A program made the position numbers and the translations under genes. A stretch of 64,000 bases of DNA from Acanthosepion pharaonis. Taxonomy: Eukaryota; Mollusca; Cephalopoda; Sepiida; Sepiidae. This document shows, one piece after another, positions 23,690 through 34,254 of the stretch (its first letter is position 1; each line of letters begins with the position of its first letter). The notes under the pieces were generated by a model. It worked only from the letters and a program-made list of their open reading frames with translations. It made no database searches and was not told where the DNA came from. Location: NCBI GenBank assembly GCA_903632075.3, contig CAHIKZ030004732.1, positions 2,425,001 to 2,489,000 of the forward strand. Reading direction: 5' to 3'.

Positions 23690-23850
23690 AGAACGTTGAT
23701 TGACACATGGCCCAGTGGATAAAAGCGTTGGTTAAAATAATCCAGTAACTTGACCGAAAGAATTGTCAGTTCAATACCTGGCCACAGCAGAGGTGAACTA
23801 AAACTTGCAGAGCTGCTGAAATCCTAAAGGACGAAACGTGTCACCTGAAA
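23690..23850 (+). mobile_element. tRNA-headed SINE
   Basis: ACACATGGCCCAGTGGATAA (A-box region) and GTCAGTTCAATACCTGGCC (B-box region) are about 55 bp apart. CAGCAGAGGTGAAC and GGACGAAACGTGTC follow. A minus-strand relative lies at 59040-59165 and a partial one at 11310-11360. Confidence 0.6.
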
Positions 23851-24170
23851 ACCTTTTCCACTTTGTCATAATTTTCCCTTAAAATGTTCTATTTTAGTAC
23901 TACATTATGTTAAATTTTTTAAACTAAAATATTTAAGGCAGATAATTGTGAATTAATAAAAGATATCGAAACAAGGAAACCTTTCAAGATGGGAGTAAAA
24001 AATTGGTTATTTCCAATTACGTTTAGAAAATGGGGCAAAAAAACTGATTGAAAGCAGACGACACCGACTTAACGCTTATTGAAAGACAATAGTCACTCGA
24101 CAATTTATGTGAGATTTTTTAGATTTTATAGATTATAGTAATTATAATTATCATTATTTCATTCTAAACT

Positions 24171-25395
24171 AATGAGAATCGCCCCCAGTTTTCTCCTCTA
24201 CGCCCATAAACAAGTGACATTATCACTATCGAACAAGCAGTTCACACGGACAGGTCGTTAACACGTGCGTCAACGAAAATTTCATCTCCATTTCCTTTTT
24301 CAGTCTATAATAGTAGTAACATTTATCTTATAGCACTCAAACATTCGCGGTAAGAAAACGCCAGATACTTTTCTAGTTAAATTATCTGGACACTCATTAT
24401 GCACATTTATAAAAAATAAAAATAATAAAAAAACATAGTAAAAACTGTTTCATCTTTTCTTATTCTTTATCTTATCCTTCTGTCGAATTCCGATCCATAT
24501 TTTATCAACATTTGACCCCAAAGTCAGTATTTTAATCGGTATTACTGTTACTCGTCTCTCCAACATCGCATAACAAGCAGATAATAAATAATACTCGTTT
24601 TGTTGTTTCCACGTCTTGCTGCTTCTCATTTTTACGAGTATTTTTGTATTTATATATGTTAGGGTAGCGCTTCTTAAACTATTTGGGGTCGCGAAGCGAA
24701 ATTCTGGGGTCGCAAAAATTAAATTAAAATATTTGAATTTCAGTTTCTATGTTATATCTCAAACGACCAATATTTAACGCGATGTGCCACGCAAGCGCTG
24801 CGGCAATTAACGCGCGTGCAGCGCCGTTGCGACAAGTGCAGTGACAACGGATATGTATTTTCAGGGTAGTTGGTTAATAACTAGGGGTGTGAAAAATCTC
24901 GTCATGAATGGAAAAAGTTTAAGAATCGCTATGTTAGGGGGTTTATAAGTACTTACACAGAGTTATAACTCCCCCTACAATGGTAATGTTGAGTAAAAGT
25001 GACAAGTGATGTTATTGTCTGTCGCTTCCCGAAACCCTAGTAGTCAGAGAAAGCAGATTTGGAAAGAAAGGCAAATCACACAAAACGGGATATAACCAGT
25101 AAATAAAAACGAACAATTATAATTTATTTTTCTGTGTATTAGACAGAAAATAATCTATGACAAGCAAGCAACAAGAAAGAAATGTACAATAGTTTGTGTT
25201 TCACTTTTCAGTACCATGAAATATGTGTTGATTTTGAAAGCTGCATTTTGGAAGATGTCCCCGCTACGTCTTCTTACAGTTGCGAATCGATCAAAATAGG
25301 CAAAGCTTCGTGACCAATGTCCGGTGAGAGAAGAAATTAAAAGAAAGGGGCTCGCTACCCCTTTTTATACGCTCCCCTGAGGGGCGATTCTCATT
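24171..25395. mobile_element. Putative non-autonomous TIR DNA transposon
   Basis: The left end AATGAGAATCGCCCC (24171-24185) is a perfect 15-bp inverted match to 25381-25395. The 1.2-kb interior has no transposase and contains the hAT MITE at 24665. No target duplication is evident, so the superfamily is unassigned. Confidence 0.5.
24665..24931. mobile_element. hAT-type MITE, 267 bp, with 8-bp TSD
   Basis: The ends TAGCGCTTCTTAAACT and (reverse complement of the right end) TAGCGATTCTTAAACT form TIRs. They are flanked by perfect 8-bp direct repeats TGTTAGGG at 24657-24664 and 24932-24939. An 8-bp duplication and a CTTCTTAAAC-type terminus are hallmarks of hAT elements. The interior is non-coding and GC-richer. 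Confidence 0.85.
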
Positions 25396-25488
25396 GATGT
25401 CGCGTTAGCCTAACGTAATGTTTAATTTTGGTCACGGAAGTAAGCGTGACATGCAGATTTTAATTTCCGCTAGACATCAAAATTCCCC

Positions 25489-25490
25489 CA

Positions 25491-25562
<72 letters not shown>

Positions 25563-25583
25563 GGGGAGAATTTTGATGTATAT

Positions 25584-25631
<48 letters not shown>
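25489..25631. repeat. (AC)n(TA)n tracts in mirrored arrangement
   Basis: (AC)n 25489-25512 runs directly into (AT)n to 25560. A 28-bp spacer (GGGGGGAGAATTTTGATG..) follows, then a second (TA)n at 25589-25631. Preceding AAAATTCCCCCAAC partly mirrors the spacer. Confidence 0.9.
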
Positions 25632-25633
<2 letters not shown>

Positions 25634-25639
25634 GAAAAC

Positions 25640-26179
25640 GATATATAAATTTTATATATCAAGAACAATCTTAGGGAAAATCTTTATCATATGTTTCAAG
25701 TAATTTATGGATTAACGGAAAGTAAAGTTGAATGAGAATCCAACAGAAGGCAAATATCTATGGCAAATTGGAAAATTTTAATTTAATATGTATCGCCAAT
25801 GATCCTCCGTCTTCAAAAAAATTATTTTGTTTCACAAGAACACAATACACGTTCAGGAGACTAAATGTAATTCATATATTTGTTTTTTTTTAATGTAACT
25901 ACAGCATTATACAAATTCTGCATATGCATGCGCGTGTGCATTCATGTGTATTTTGGATTAGACTTTCTCTCCAAAAACAATTTGTGTATTGTCAATATTT
26001 GATAAATAAACAAAAAAAAATTATTCGCAATATTTAGGAGACATATTATTGTGAAGATGTCAATTTGTTTGTAATTAAGTTGATTAGCTTCTTAATCAAT
26101 TATTGAATCTTCCTAAGCATGTCTTTTAAAATTACCATCAGCTGGTGTCTCTTAAGAATGTCTGTTTTGTATTGAATTT

Positions 26180-26180
<1 letters not shown>
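25640..26180. other. Unassigned AT-rich DNA
   Basis: No gene or repeat family was recognised. Confidence 0.5.

Positions 26181-26181
<1 letters not shown>

Positions 26182-26246
<65 letters not shown>
26182..26246. repeat. (TA)n microsatellite
   Basis: About 65 bp of TA alternation. Confidence 0.95.
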
Positions 26247-26250
<4 letters not shown>

Positions 26251-26373
26251 ACTGTCTGATATATTCGTTTCCATATAATATATTAAGGAATCTATAAAAT
26301 CTGAATCATAGCAGAAAACAAATTAATCATTATAGACAACAATTATTGCATTTAACTCATGTTTCATTTGCTA

Positions 26374-26390
26374 ATTCGATCGATCGATCG

Positions 26391-26442
<52 letters not shown>

Positions 26443-26521
26443 CAGACTGTTAATATCTATCTATCTATCTATCTATCTAGCTAGCTAGCTATGTCAGTCC
26501 AGTCCAGTCTGTCCGTCTGTT

Positions 26522-26560
<39 letters not shown>
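26374..26560. repeat. Compound tetranucleotide array
   Basis: (ATCG)n passes into (ATCT)n at 26376-26441, then CAGACTGTTA, a second (ATCT)n ending in (AGCT)n at 26454-26491, then (CTTT)n at 26521-26560 followed again by CAGACTGT. Point mutations of one tetramer seem to have seeded successive arrays. Confidence 0.95.
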
Positions 26561-26599
26561 CAGACTGTCTATACGTATCAAAGTCTGTTGATATTTATC

Positions 26600-26910
26600 A
26601 ATGCTATCAGTTTGCGGCACCTTTGGAAATTACCTGAAAACCATACCAATGACCGATTTGAGTAGACGGAACCTTAGGTTGCAAGTCATCGTGACCGAGA
26701 GTTTGATCGTACTGACCTTGTTCAGCTTGTTGATCACACTAGATAACACGCTCTCTCCCCCAGAAACTGTAACTAAAGTCTGCTCAGCATAATTGCAGTA
26801 CAAACCCCCAATTGGGCTCTGTGGGTGTTGAACAAACACAAATATGCTTGACCAAGCGCCTGCCCTACTAAACGGGTATCTTCGAATACGAGTGACCAAC
26901 TATTATTATG
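26600..26910 (-). other. Unassigned open stretch
   Basis: An 89-residue minus frame (26630-26899) contains GLYCNYAEQTLVTVSGGES and SSVINKLNKVS. It has higher GC than the flanks and directly abuts the TIR at 26914. I do not recognise it; it could be part of a mobile element. Confidence 0.3.
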
Positions 26911-26913
26911 CAC

Positions 26914-27177
26914 ATCTAACACATTTCACTTTTATCAAAGCTTTATCAGAAATTGTTCCTACTAGAGAAACCTACATTTAACATACATTTATAATTTTAG
27001 ATATACTAGAATTTTTACAAACTTACATATAGAATTATCTACGGTTTTAATGCACGTGACACGCGACTGACCAATGAAAACTGACCCAACAAAATTGAAA
27101 ATACCAGTGTTTCTGTCTTTTTGTCTGTTTTCTCTCAATTTCTGACAAAGCTTTAATAAAAGTGAAACATGTTAGAT
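26914..27177. mobile_element. TIR element of 264 bp
   Basis: ATCTAACACATTTCACTTTT at the left matches ATCTAACATGTTTCACTTTT, the reverse complement of the right end. The arms are about 42 bp (26914-26955 and 27136-27177). The interior is non-coding. It is MITE-like, with no clear target duplication. Confidence 0.65.
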
Positions 27178-27659
27178 AGATATACGCTTCCTATTTGTTC
27201 TTTTATTTTATGATATCAAACACACACACGAATATTCCAAAAGAAGTAACAGATTTATTTTTAATTCAACATTTTATTATTGTAGATTTACATTGATTAA
27301 ACAGTGTGTATTACGCCTATCGGTGCATTCAAGAAATCTTAGTAAAGAAAATATTTTCCCCAGTAGGGATCGAACATGCGCCTTCATTTGCAGAGGAAGC
27401 CGCCGTTTGATCCGGCATTTTTTACTCTTGTATGTGTGTGTGGGTGGGAACGTGTACGCATGTAGTTATGGTGTTTCTGGGGTCGAGTAGTCCAACTGTC
27501 AAGAGTAGCCGCTTTAAATTAACAGTCTCTAAGAACATGTCATTCATCCTTGTCTTCACCTGAACTTAAAGTTGTAACAAGAACCACCAACAATAAAATA
27601 GTCACGAATTGTTTTAATCTATTATGATCTTATAATTATAACCTATAATTATAATCTAT

Positions 27660-27965
27660 TTAATCTATTATAATCTTCTCAAAGATGAAGACGAGACTTG
27701 AAGCAAAAGAAATGTGGTCCTACATAAAGATGCTGAGGATGAAATATGATGAACAACAAAGTTTTGGAGAAAATAAAAACAAAAACGAAACTTATAGAAA
27801 GCACCAAGAAGAAGCAGTTGAAATTTTTGGGGAAGGTGGGCTTAGAAAACTTGATACTCACAGGATAGACTGAGGGAAAGAGAGACAGAGGAAAGCAGTG
27901 CGTAACGTACTTGATGAGCTTGAGTAAATGGATGATAGAACAGGGTTTGGGATCAGAAAAAAAGA
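27660..27965 (+). mobile_element. RTE-type LINE C-terminal remnant
   Basis: The plus frame opens MKTRLEAKEMWSYIKMLRMK and continues KHQEEAVEIFGEGGLRKLD, with a shifted tail WMDDRTGFGI. It aligns by eye with the minus-strand block at 960-1380 (RRLEATEMWFYR.., KFFKYIMREKGL). It is shortened and frame-broken. Confidence 0.55.
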
Positions 27966-28316
27966 GGAAAATATTTTATAGTTTTGTTCTAACTTCATAC
28001 TTTCTAAAATGTTATCCTAAATAATTTTTTCTGAAAGGTTCCATGAGAGTGTTAAACGAAGAAAAAATAATCGTTGTTCGTAATTGAGGAAAGTAATTAC
28101 AAGGCCCCCAAATTATATCCCGATAAGGCCAAAAGGAACTACACAGATTTGCATGGGAACTATCAAAAATAATTCTAATTCTGTTTGTCAAATGCCTTTT
28201 TGTTTCAAATTCAACGCTTTAAATATTGTCCATAAATTCACTTTTCTGTCCATTATGTTAATGTTAAATATGAGATTATAAAAAAGAAACATACAAAGGC
28301 TGAAAAATATCTACCC

Positions 28317-28623
28317 GGAAACAAAAAAAAAAAAGGAAAGAAAAAAAGAAAGAAAAGAAAGATATCTGATGAGGTGCGCATGCGTGAGTGTGTGTGTGTG
28401 GTGTGTGTGCGCATGCTCGTGTCTTGTTGCGATTTAACCAGACAAGAAATAGGGATATTTCCTTATTTCTTTTCTGGCTTAATCGGTAATTGAAAGAATA
28501 CCTTTTTGTTTCCACTTCACGACTTTAAATTCATTTTCCTGTTCATCTCAAAGTTAAATGAAGTAAAAAAAAATACAATGTCGAGCTGAGAAAAAATAAG
28601 TGAAAAAACAAGTTCTACTGGAA

Positions 28624-28663
<40 letters not shown>

Positions 28664-28804
28664 TGAGAGGGTGAGAGAGACAGAGTTGTCGTGGTTAGAC
28701 CAGACAATGAATAGGGAATGAATAACTATGATAAACTGTTTGATTTCACAGTTCGACGCCGCTTATACAAAACCATAAAGGAAAAAGTTGGGTTTGTGTG
28801 TGCG

Positions 28805-28873
<69 letters not shown>

Positions 28874-29132
28874 GGAGGAAAGACTCAACCCATAGACAAA
28901 TACACAAACTCACTTAAAAAGGCTATAAATATTGACGACGCCAGGGTGTTTTGAGTGGGAGAGCGGCCTTTAAGTTGCTGAGGGAGAATTAGCACATTAA
29001 CAAATGTTTATATCATAACAAGGAGAGTCGTGACTTTCTGGAGGCTGGACAGACTTCATACTGCCTGGGAATGGGTCTAAACTCAAATAACAGTGATGAC
29101 CTACACACAAACACACACTTTCTCTCCCCCGG

Positions 29133-29213
<81 letters not shown>

Positions 29214-29223
29214 TAGAGAGAGA

Positions 29224-29259
<36 letters not shown>

Positions 29260-29330
29260 CACACAGAGATAGAGAGAGAGAGAGAGAGAAAGAGAGAGGA
29301 GGGAGAGAGAGAAAATACACTATGTAAGAA
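28317..29330. repeat. Microsatellite cluster
   Basis: A purine run lies at 28317-28361 and a GT-rich tract at 28388-28410. (GT)n(GA)n lies at 28626-28672 and (GT)n(GA)n at 28797-28874. (CT)n(TA)n and mirrored (GA)n with a second (CT)n(TA)n(GA)n lie at 29133-29313. The strand switch from CT through TA to GA makes the last block a near-palindrome. Confidence 0.9.
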
Positions 29331-29348
29331 ACTTTTGACTTTTAAGTC

Positions 29349-29601
29349 TGTTATGTAGTGGTTTCACAGTGGAGGCTCGTATTTGTACGAAGTCGGTCCT
29401 AAAATAGGTTCGACGTACAAAACGTTCGGAACTTGATATAATAGGTACAACGCAGAGTAATCTAGTTGTGGTCGCTGATACTTTAATGTGCGACATCGAC
29501 TAACTGACCCACTCACTGAGCGACTGACTTCTTACTCTTACTACTTCTACTTATTATAGGAGAGTCTATTAACTATAGAATAGGTGTGTTCCACTATAAC
29601 A
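29349..29601 (-). mobile_element. Solo LTR, copy 1, with 5-bp TSD
   Basis: The plus strand starts TGTTATGTAGTGG and ends CCACTATAACA, i.e. TG..CA termini. AAGTC is present immediately on both sides (29344-29348 and 29602-29606). The 253-bp sequence is the inverted relative of 45855-46106. No internal region is attached, so it is most simply a solo LTR left by LTR-LTR recombination. Orientation relative to the parent element is unknown; the strand given is that of the other copy. Confidence 0.85.
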
Positions 29602-29807
29602 AAGTCTTTGATCAATTAAGAGTTCCCTTAAACCATTACTTTTCTGACCTGGACTTCGATGTTTTGAAACTAATCTATTTTCCATTACATTCCAGATTCA
29701 GCGTTGAATTGCTGAGGGAGAATATACTCTAACTTTCTCGATGTTTCAAGTATTGTTTCCTTCACTTCACTTAAATTTGGGCCTTATGCAACAATTTGCT
29801 ACAGTCT

Positions 29808-30104
29808 TCAGCCTTCAGGTACCTCCAAGACTTCTTTCTTAAGCTGTCTACAGAAAAAGTCGGTATCTTCAATATTCGAGTCATTAGTATCAACATCAAG
29901 AGTTTTATGATTGTTTATAATAACATCCTTCTTTTTTTTCTGGTTTGTGTTTTGGACTTCCGCAATATGGTAAATGTCCGTAAAATAAATGTTTCGGTAA
30001 TCTGTCATCTTCCATTCTAGTAAGGTGTCCTCCTCATCGATTTGGTGATGGATAAACAGCTTTTCGATACAAGATCTATTGGCCCACTGAAGAACAACAG
30101 TCAC
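29808..30104 (-). pseudogene. Unassigned ORF, acidic
   Basis: A 98-codon open frame reads TVVLQWANRSCIEKLFIHHQ, then DEEDTLLEWKMTDYRNIYFT and an Asp/Asn-rich tail. It vaguely resembles the C-terminal region of Tigger-type transposases (hydrophobic helix, then acidic tail), but no catalytic segment is visible. It may be chance. Confidence 0.25.
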
Positions 30105-30493
30105 ATCTTGTCACAACTTGATGCTCAACACTACTGGTACCAATAATTATGCATCTTTGCTAGCTTTCTCGATCTTTATGTGTATTTAGGGGTCGACAGA
30201 TCCGTACCAGGAGACTGTATCCACTGTGCTCATTCCTGTACTATGAATGAAGATATCTAGTTCAATATAGAATAAGGTGTATACATGACCCTGGTTTTTT
30301 TGTGATACTGTTAGCTCAAAAGTAACGAAGCCTGAATTCACATGTTTGAGATTGTTAAAATTTTCTACCGAATTCTGTTAGGAAATTCAAATTTAATCGA
30401 AACATAAATATTAATCGTGCTTTACCTCCACCATTTCCTGCGTAACATAATTGGCTTTTATCTTTAAAATATGGAATTCTTTTACTAATACGT

Positions 30494-30570
30494 AAAGTTA
30501 TTCTATCAGCTAAAAATTATCCTCATCTTTCAAGAGCAGAAGCTGAAAGAATATTTTCTGTTGTTGTTAT
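30494..30570 (+). pseudogene. hAT transposase dimerisation-domain fragment
   Basis: The frame reads KVILSAKNYPHLSRAEAERI then FSVV. The S(R/N)AxxERIFS block is the hallmark of the hAT C-terminal dimerisation domain. It is frame-broken afterwards and nothing of the catalytic core is nearby. Confidence 0.45.
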
Positions 30571-30834
30571 TTACCAAAATATTTTGAAAAACTTATTCTA
30601 ATGTGCAAAAACTACCAAAGTTTTCTTGAATGGAATTCAAATTACTTGATATGAGTCAGAAAAGTATTTACAAAATTCTTAATTTTTTTTTAATTGTACG
30701 AATGTTGAGATTAGATTTAGGAAAAATATTTTTCATAAATTAAATCTGCATTTCTACTAAATAAATCAGAACTGGTGTACGTGTTCATTTTCCTGATGTG
30801 AGACAGTAACAAGAGAAAATTGATGTTTTTAAAA

Positions 30835-31560
30835 TAATTCCACCCTAAGCAAGGCGATAATGACACTAAAACGCAACAACAGGACTGGATTTAGATGAAA
30901 AGAGGCCCTAGGCTATTCCACTTGTGAGGCCCCTTCAATTCTTTATGACAGCAAGTGAAAGAAAGGCCTAAGACAGTGTCAAAAAATGATGCACCTTGGT
31001 TGGAGTTCCCTTAGATTTGGAAGCTCTAGGCTTCAACCTGTTAAGCCTATAGGTCAATTCGGCACTGTACAAGGAGTAGTAACGGTGAATGGAAGAGAAT
31101 GATAATGCGAGTGAGGAGAAAGTACAATAAAAGAATAGGGTTCCGGAAGACAGAAGATCACGATTGGCGTTACATTTAAACTTTTGAAGATTGTAAGCGG
31201 AAGGGGAGCAATAAACCGGAAGAGAATTCCAGAGATGAGAAGTGCAAGAAAAGAAAATATTAGAACAGAAAGTACAGTTACATCGAGCTATTTCAATAGT
31301 AAAACGATGAGACTTAGTTGGTAATCTAGTATAAGTTTAACTTCATGCAGTTGAGGTAACGAGGAGGAGATCAATTGCCATGAAAATATTTATAGAAAAG
31401 TCAAGCTAGCCACGCCACGTCAGTTGGAAATTGACTGAAGTCAATATGTCAGGTCAGGAGCGATACAATTGCAGACTCTCTTATTTGGATTTTGTCGAGA
31501 ATCTATAGATATATAATCGGAGCGCCAGATTAAATAAATATTGGTTTTATAAAGTTCCTT
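30835..31560 (-). mobile_element. Jockey-like LINE 3' fragment
   Basis: The 3' end CCACCCTAAGCAAGGCGATA (read on plus) starts near 30840. Landmarks TGCCATGAAAATATTTATAG (about 31375) and GAGCGCCAGATTAAA (about 31520) match other family copies. About 190 bp at 30885-31070 looks foreign and may be a nested insertion. Confidence 0.6.
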
Positions 31561-32980
31561 AATATTCCATCTAAACAGTGTGACATGTTTTGAGATAAGT
31601 AAAAAATTGGGGATATGTAAGTAAAGGTTTTTAGCATAGAAAATGGAACCAGCCAGCCGAGTTCAAGTTCCAGCCTAGTCTGTTACGTTTAGCATGAACA
31701 CATTTCTTCTTGGTACATCCTAAATAACATTCAAATCTCGTCGTAATTTATGAGCCTTTTCCTCGTGGCTTAAAATGTTGTTCATGATGACGGTCGTCTT
31801 TGAGTATAGAATCCAGAGGTTAGCAGTGAATATTTCGAAGACAGTAGAAACGCGTAGTTCAGGTTAGCAGTGGATATCCTGGTAAAAGTAGCAGAGCGTA
31901 GTTATTCCTTCTGTTTCTCTTCGCCTGACAAGTTGGACTGGACATTCGGGTAGAGAAGACAAAATGGCCGCCTTTATGCACGACAGATTGAATGTTCTAC
32001 ATCTGATTGGTTAACCTTCTATTGGTGGACTATAAAGTGAGTCAAGTCATTTGGGCTAACTCACTAGTAGATAGATATACATAAAAAACTGCAACATAAA
32101 ATAGAATAATCGTTGGTTAGTCATACAGGGTTGCTTAGTGAGTGCTGCGCGGATGTAGTAGCGCATAAGTCACGTGATCAAATACTAAGCCTTTTTTTTG
32201 GCCAATCGAAAGACACCGCAGTTAATGTTTCTGCGACTCTGCAAGAATATGTAAATTCTCTGAATTCTACACCCTACCCGCTGTCCTCCACGCACACATT
32301 TACTACATGTAGCAATTTCCCCTCCTTTTCTAATGAGTGGATAATGCTACTGCTGTCTTTGTAAAATCAGTCTTTTCTTTTCACATTTCTTTTTTCATTT
32401 CTTGCTTTACCAATAAACACGTGTATGACATTTTCTCCGAGGCTAAGGGTTAAATAACAGAATACAGTGGGCTCTTTAGCTTTGGTGACTGCTGTTACTG
32501 TAGAATTCAAAACGTGAAGGCAATAGGAAACCACTTCAGCACCTCTCTCAAGAAGGAATCTCAATTCACAGATAGAAAGGAAGCAGTAGAGAGTCATGAC
32601 CGCTTATTTTCTGAAAGCACCTGGCATTGAAAAAATGAGCGACAATACTAAGAAACTAACTTAAAGTTTTGATGTTTATCAATAAGTTAAGAAGTGCAGT
32701 TTTAGGGAACAGGGTTAATATTTATTTCGAGGTTCGTTTAAATTAACCGTTAGTACCCTAACAAAATTCGGTAGAACATTTTAACCATTCCAAAATAAAT
32801 TAATTCAACACATATATGGATCAACAGAATAAAAATAAGGATCATTTTATATTGTATGGTTCAAACAAAACAAATGAGATGAGTACAATGTCATTTAAAG
32901 TTGATTGTTCTCTGAAATGAATGCGCTTTTCAGTTTAAATACAAAGTGTGTATACACGTGGAAACGATTGAGTGGATTTA
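31560..32980. other. Unassigned stretch
   Basis: No gene was recognised. A segment at 32455-32600 (GGCTCTTTAGCTTTGG..GGAAACCACTTCAGCACC) weakly resembles 1835-1990 (GGTTCTTTAACTTTGA..GGGAAGCCACTTCATTAC), suggesting an old dispersed repeat. Confidence 0.35.
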
Positions 32981-33086
32981 CATACATACATACATACATG
33001 CATACAGAGAGAGAGAGGGGGGAAGAGGAGAGAAAGATGTCCGTTGAAATTTCAGCTGTGGCCTTGGACTTAATCATGTCGATTGA

Positions 33087-33192
33087 AGTGAATAGACATT
33101 TGAAGACAAGTCCTTTGAAGTTGCTGGTAGCCGAAATGGAAGTGGATAGACGATTGAAGACAGTTCATTGAAGTTGCTGGTAGCCGAAGTGG
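33087..33192. repeat. Two-copy 53-bp tandem repeat
   Basis: AGTGAATAGACATTTGAAGA..TTGCTGGTAGCCGAAATGGA is followed by AGTGGATAGACGATTGAAGA..TTGCTGGTAGCCGAAGTGGA. A (CATA)n/(GA)n microsatellite lies just upstream at 32980-33020. Confidence 0.75.
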
Positions 33193-33845
33193 AATCATGT
33201 TGAAGTGAATACGTCTACTGAATTCTTCGTTGCCGTCTTCAGTAATGCTTCTTTTAAGGGACTCCGAGTTTATGACTTTTCAACAGCAAAATATAGCAAT
33301 TCGGCTGGGCCAATTATTTTTCCTCTTTATCATTTGTTATGGTTCTATATTACGTCCGTGGAGGAAAAGAATTCAATAAAATTGATTTTTAAATTTACAA
33401 AATCTACGTTGTGAACGTTGTTTCTTGTGTGATTGCATGTGTGTGCAACCCACACAGTAATCATGATAAAAATGACAGCTTTGTTATCAAATGAGCCGTG
33501 ATCCTAGCCTCATCTGTAAATTCCTTAGTGGGTAGATAATTGGTAATAAATAAATGAAGGAATTGGATAATTAACAGAGATATTATTGGTATTGATATTT
33601 AACTGACTCCACCTCGAAATTCAGTAGACAAGTTGTTCCTAACTCTTTTTTACTTCATGCTCCACCTCAACAGACAAAAATTTAAAGATCTGAATAGATC
33701 TGAAGTTTTTTTTTTTTTAGAATTTATCAGTTCGATCTTAATAGTTATCAGCCACAGAATGCTTTTCGCCATTCTCGACAAAATTCCAAATTACCCACTT
33801 TCCCCGCTCGCAAACAGAGATGATAGTGAGTCAGTGGACAGAGCC

Positions 33846-33900
33846 TTCTTCTTCTTCTTCTTCTTCTTCTTATTATTATTATTATTATTATTATTAATAA
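33846..33900. repeat. (TTC)n(TTA)n trinucleotide array
   Basis: (TTC)n at 33849-33870 is followed by (TTA)n to about 33900, which points outward from the tail of 5S-SINE copy C. Confidence 0.9.
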
Positions 33901-33954
33901 TATTATTAGTAGTAAAATGGCGCTATTATTTACGTATAGATCGGAAAACTTGTT

Positions 33955-34252
33955 TATTGATTGATTCGTTTTCTAAGGCTTATCAACTCGTTGCAGGTTA
34001 TTTAAAGACAGAAAATATTCTTAGATTGTAAGAATTTGTTTTTTAGGGTTAATAATGGTTTTATTCTGCAAGTCTTACTAATTAACCCGATTAAGAATTC
34101 CGAGCGATTATCTATTACACCAACCACATATCCAAGTCTACAGCACCTAGTATTTCCCAAGCAGTCACCCATCTAGGTACTGACCAGTCTCTACGTTGCT
34201 TAACTTCGATGAGCGTACGGGAACAGGTGTTTCAACGTGATACGACCGTAAA
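33955..34252 (-). mobile_element. 5S rRNA-derived SINE, copy C (short body)
   Basis: The minus strand from 34252 reads a 5S-like head including GAAGTTAAGCAACGTAGAGA and GTACCTAGATGGGTGACTGC, and ends GGTGCTGTAGACTTGG. This is the best-preserved 5S segment in the window. The tail at 33960-34040 matches copies A, B and D, but about 115 bp of body seen in A are absent. Confidence 0.85.
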
Positions 34253-34254
34253 CC

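Noticed and set aside
26914..27177. Hammerhead in the right arm (CTGACAAAGC..GTGAAAC)
   Set aside because: The G of CUGANGA is A, and no stem I pairing is visible; better explained as a TIR.
33955..34252. Functional 5S rRNA gene
   Set aside because: The head is diverged from 5S and is followed by a SINE body and tail shared with three other copies.
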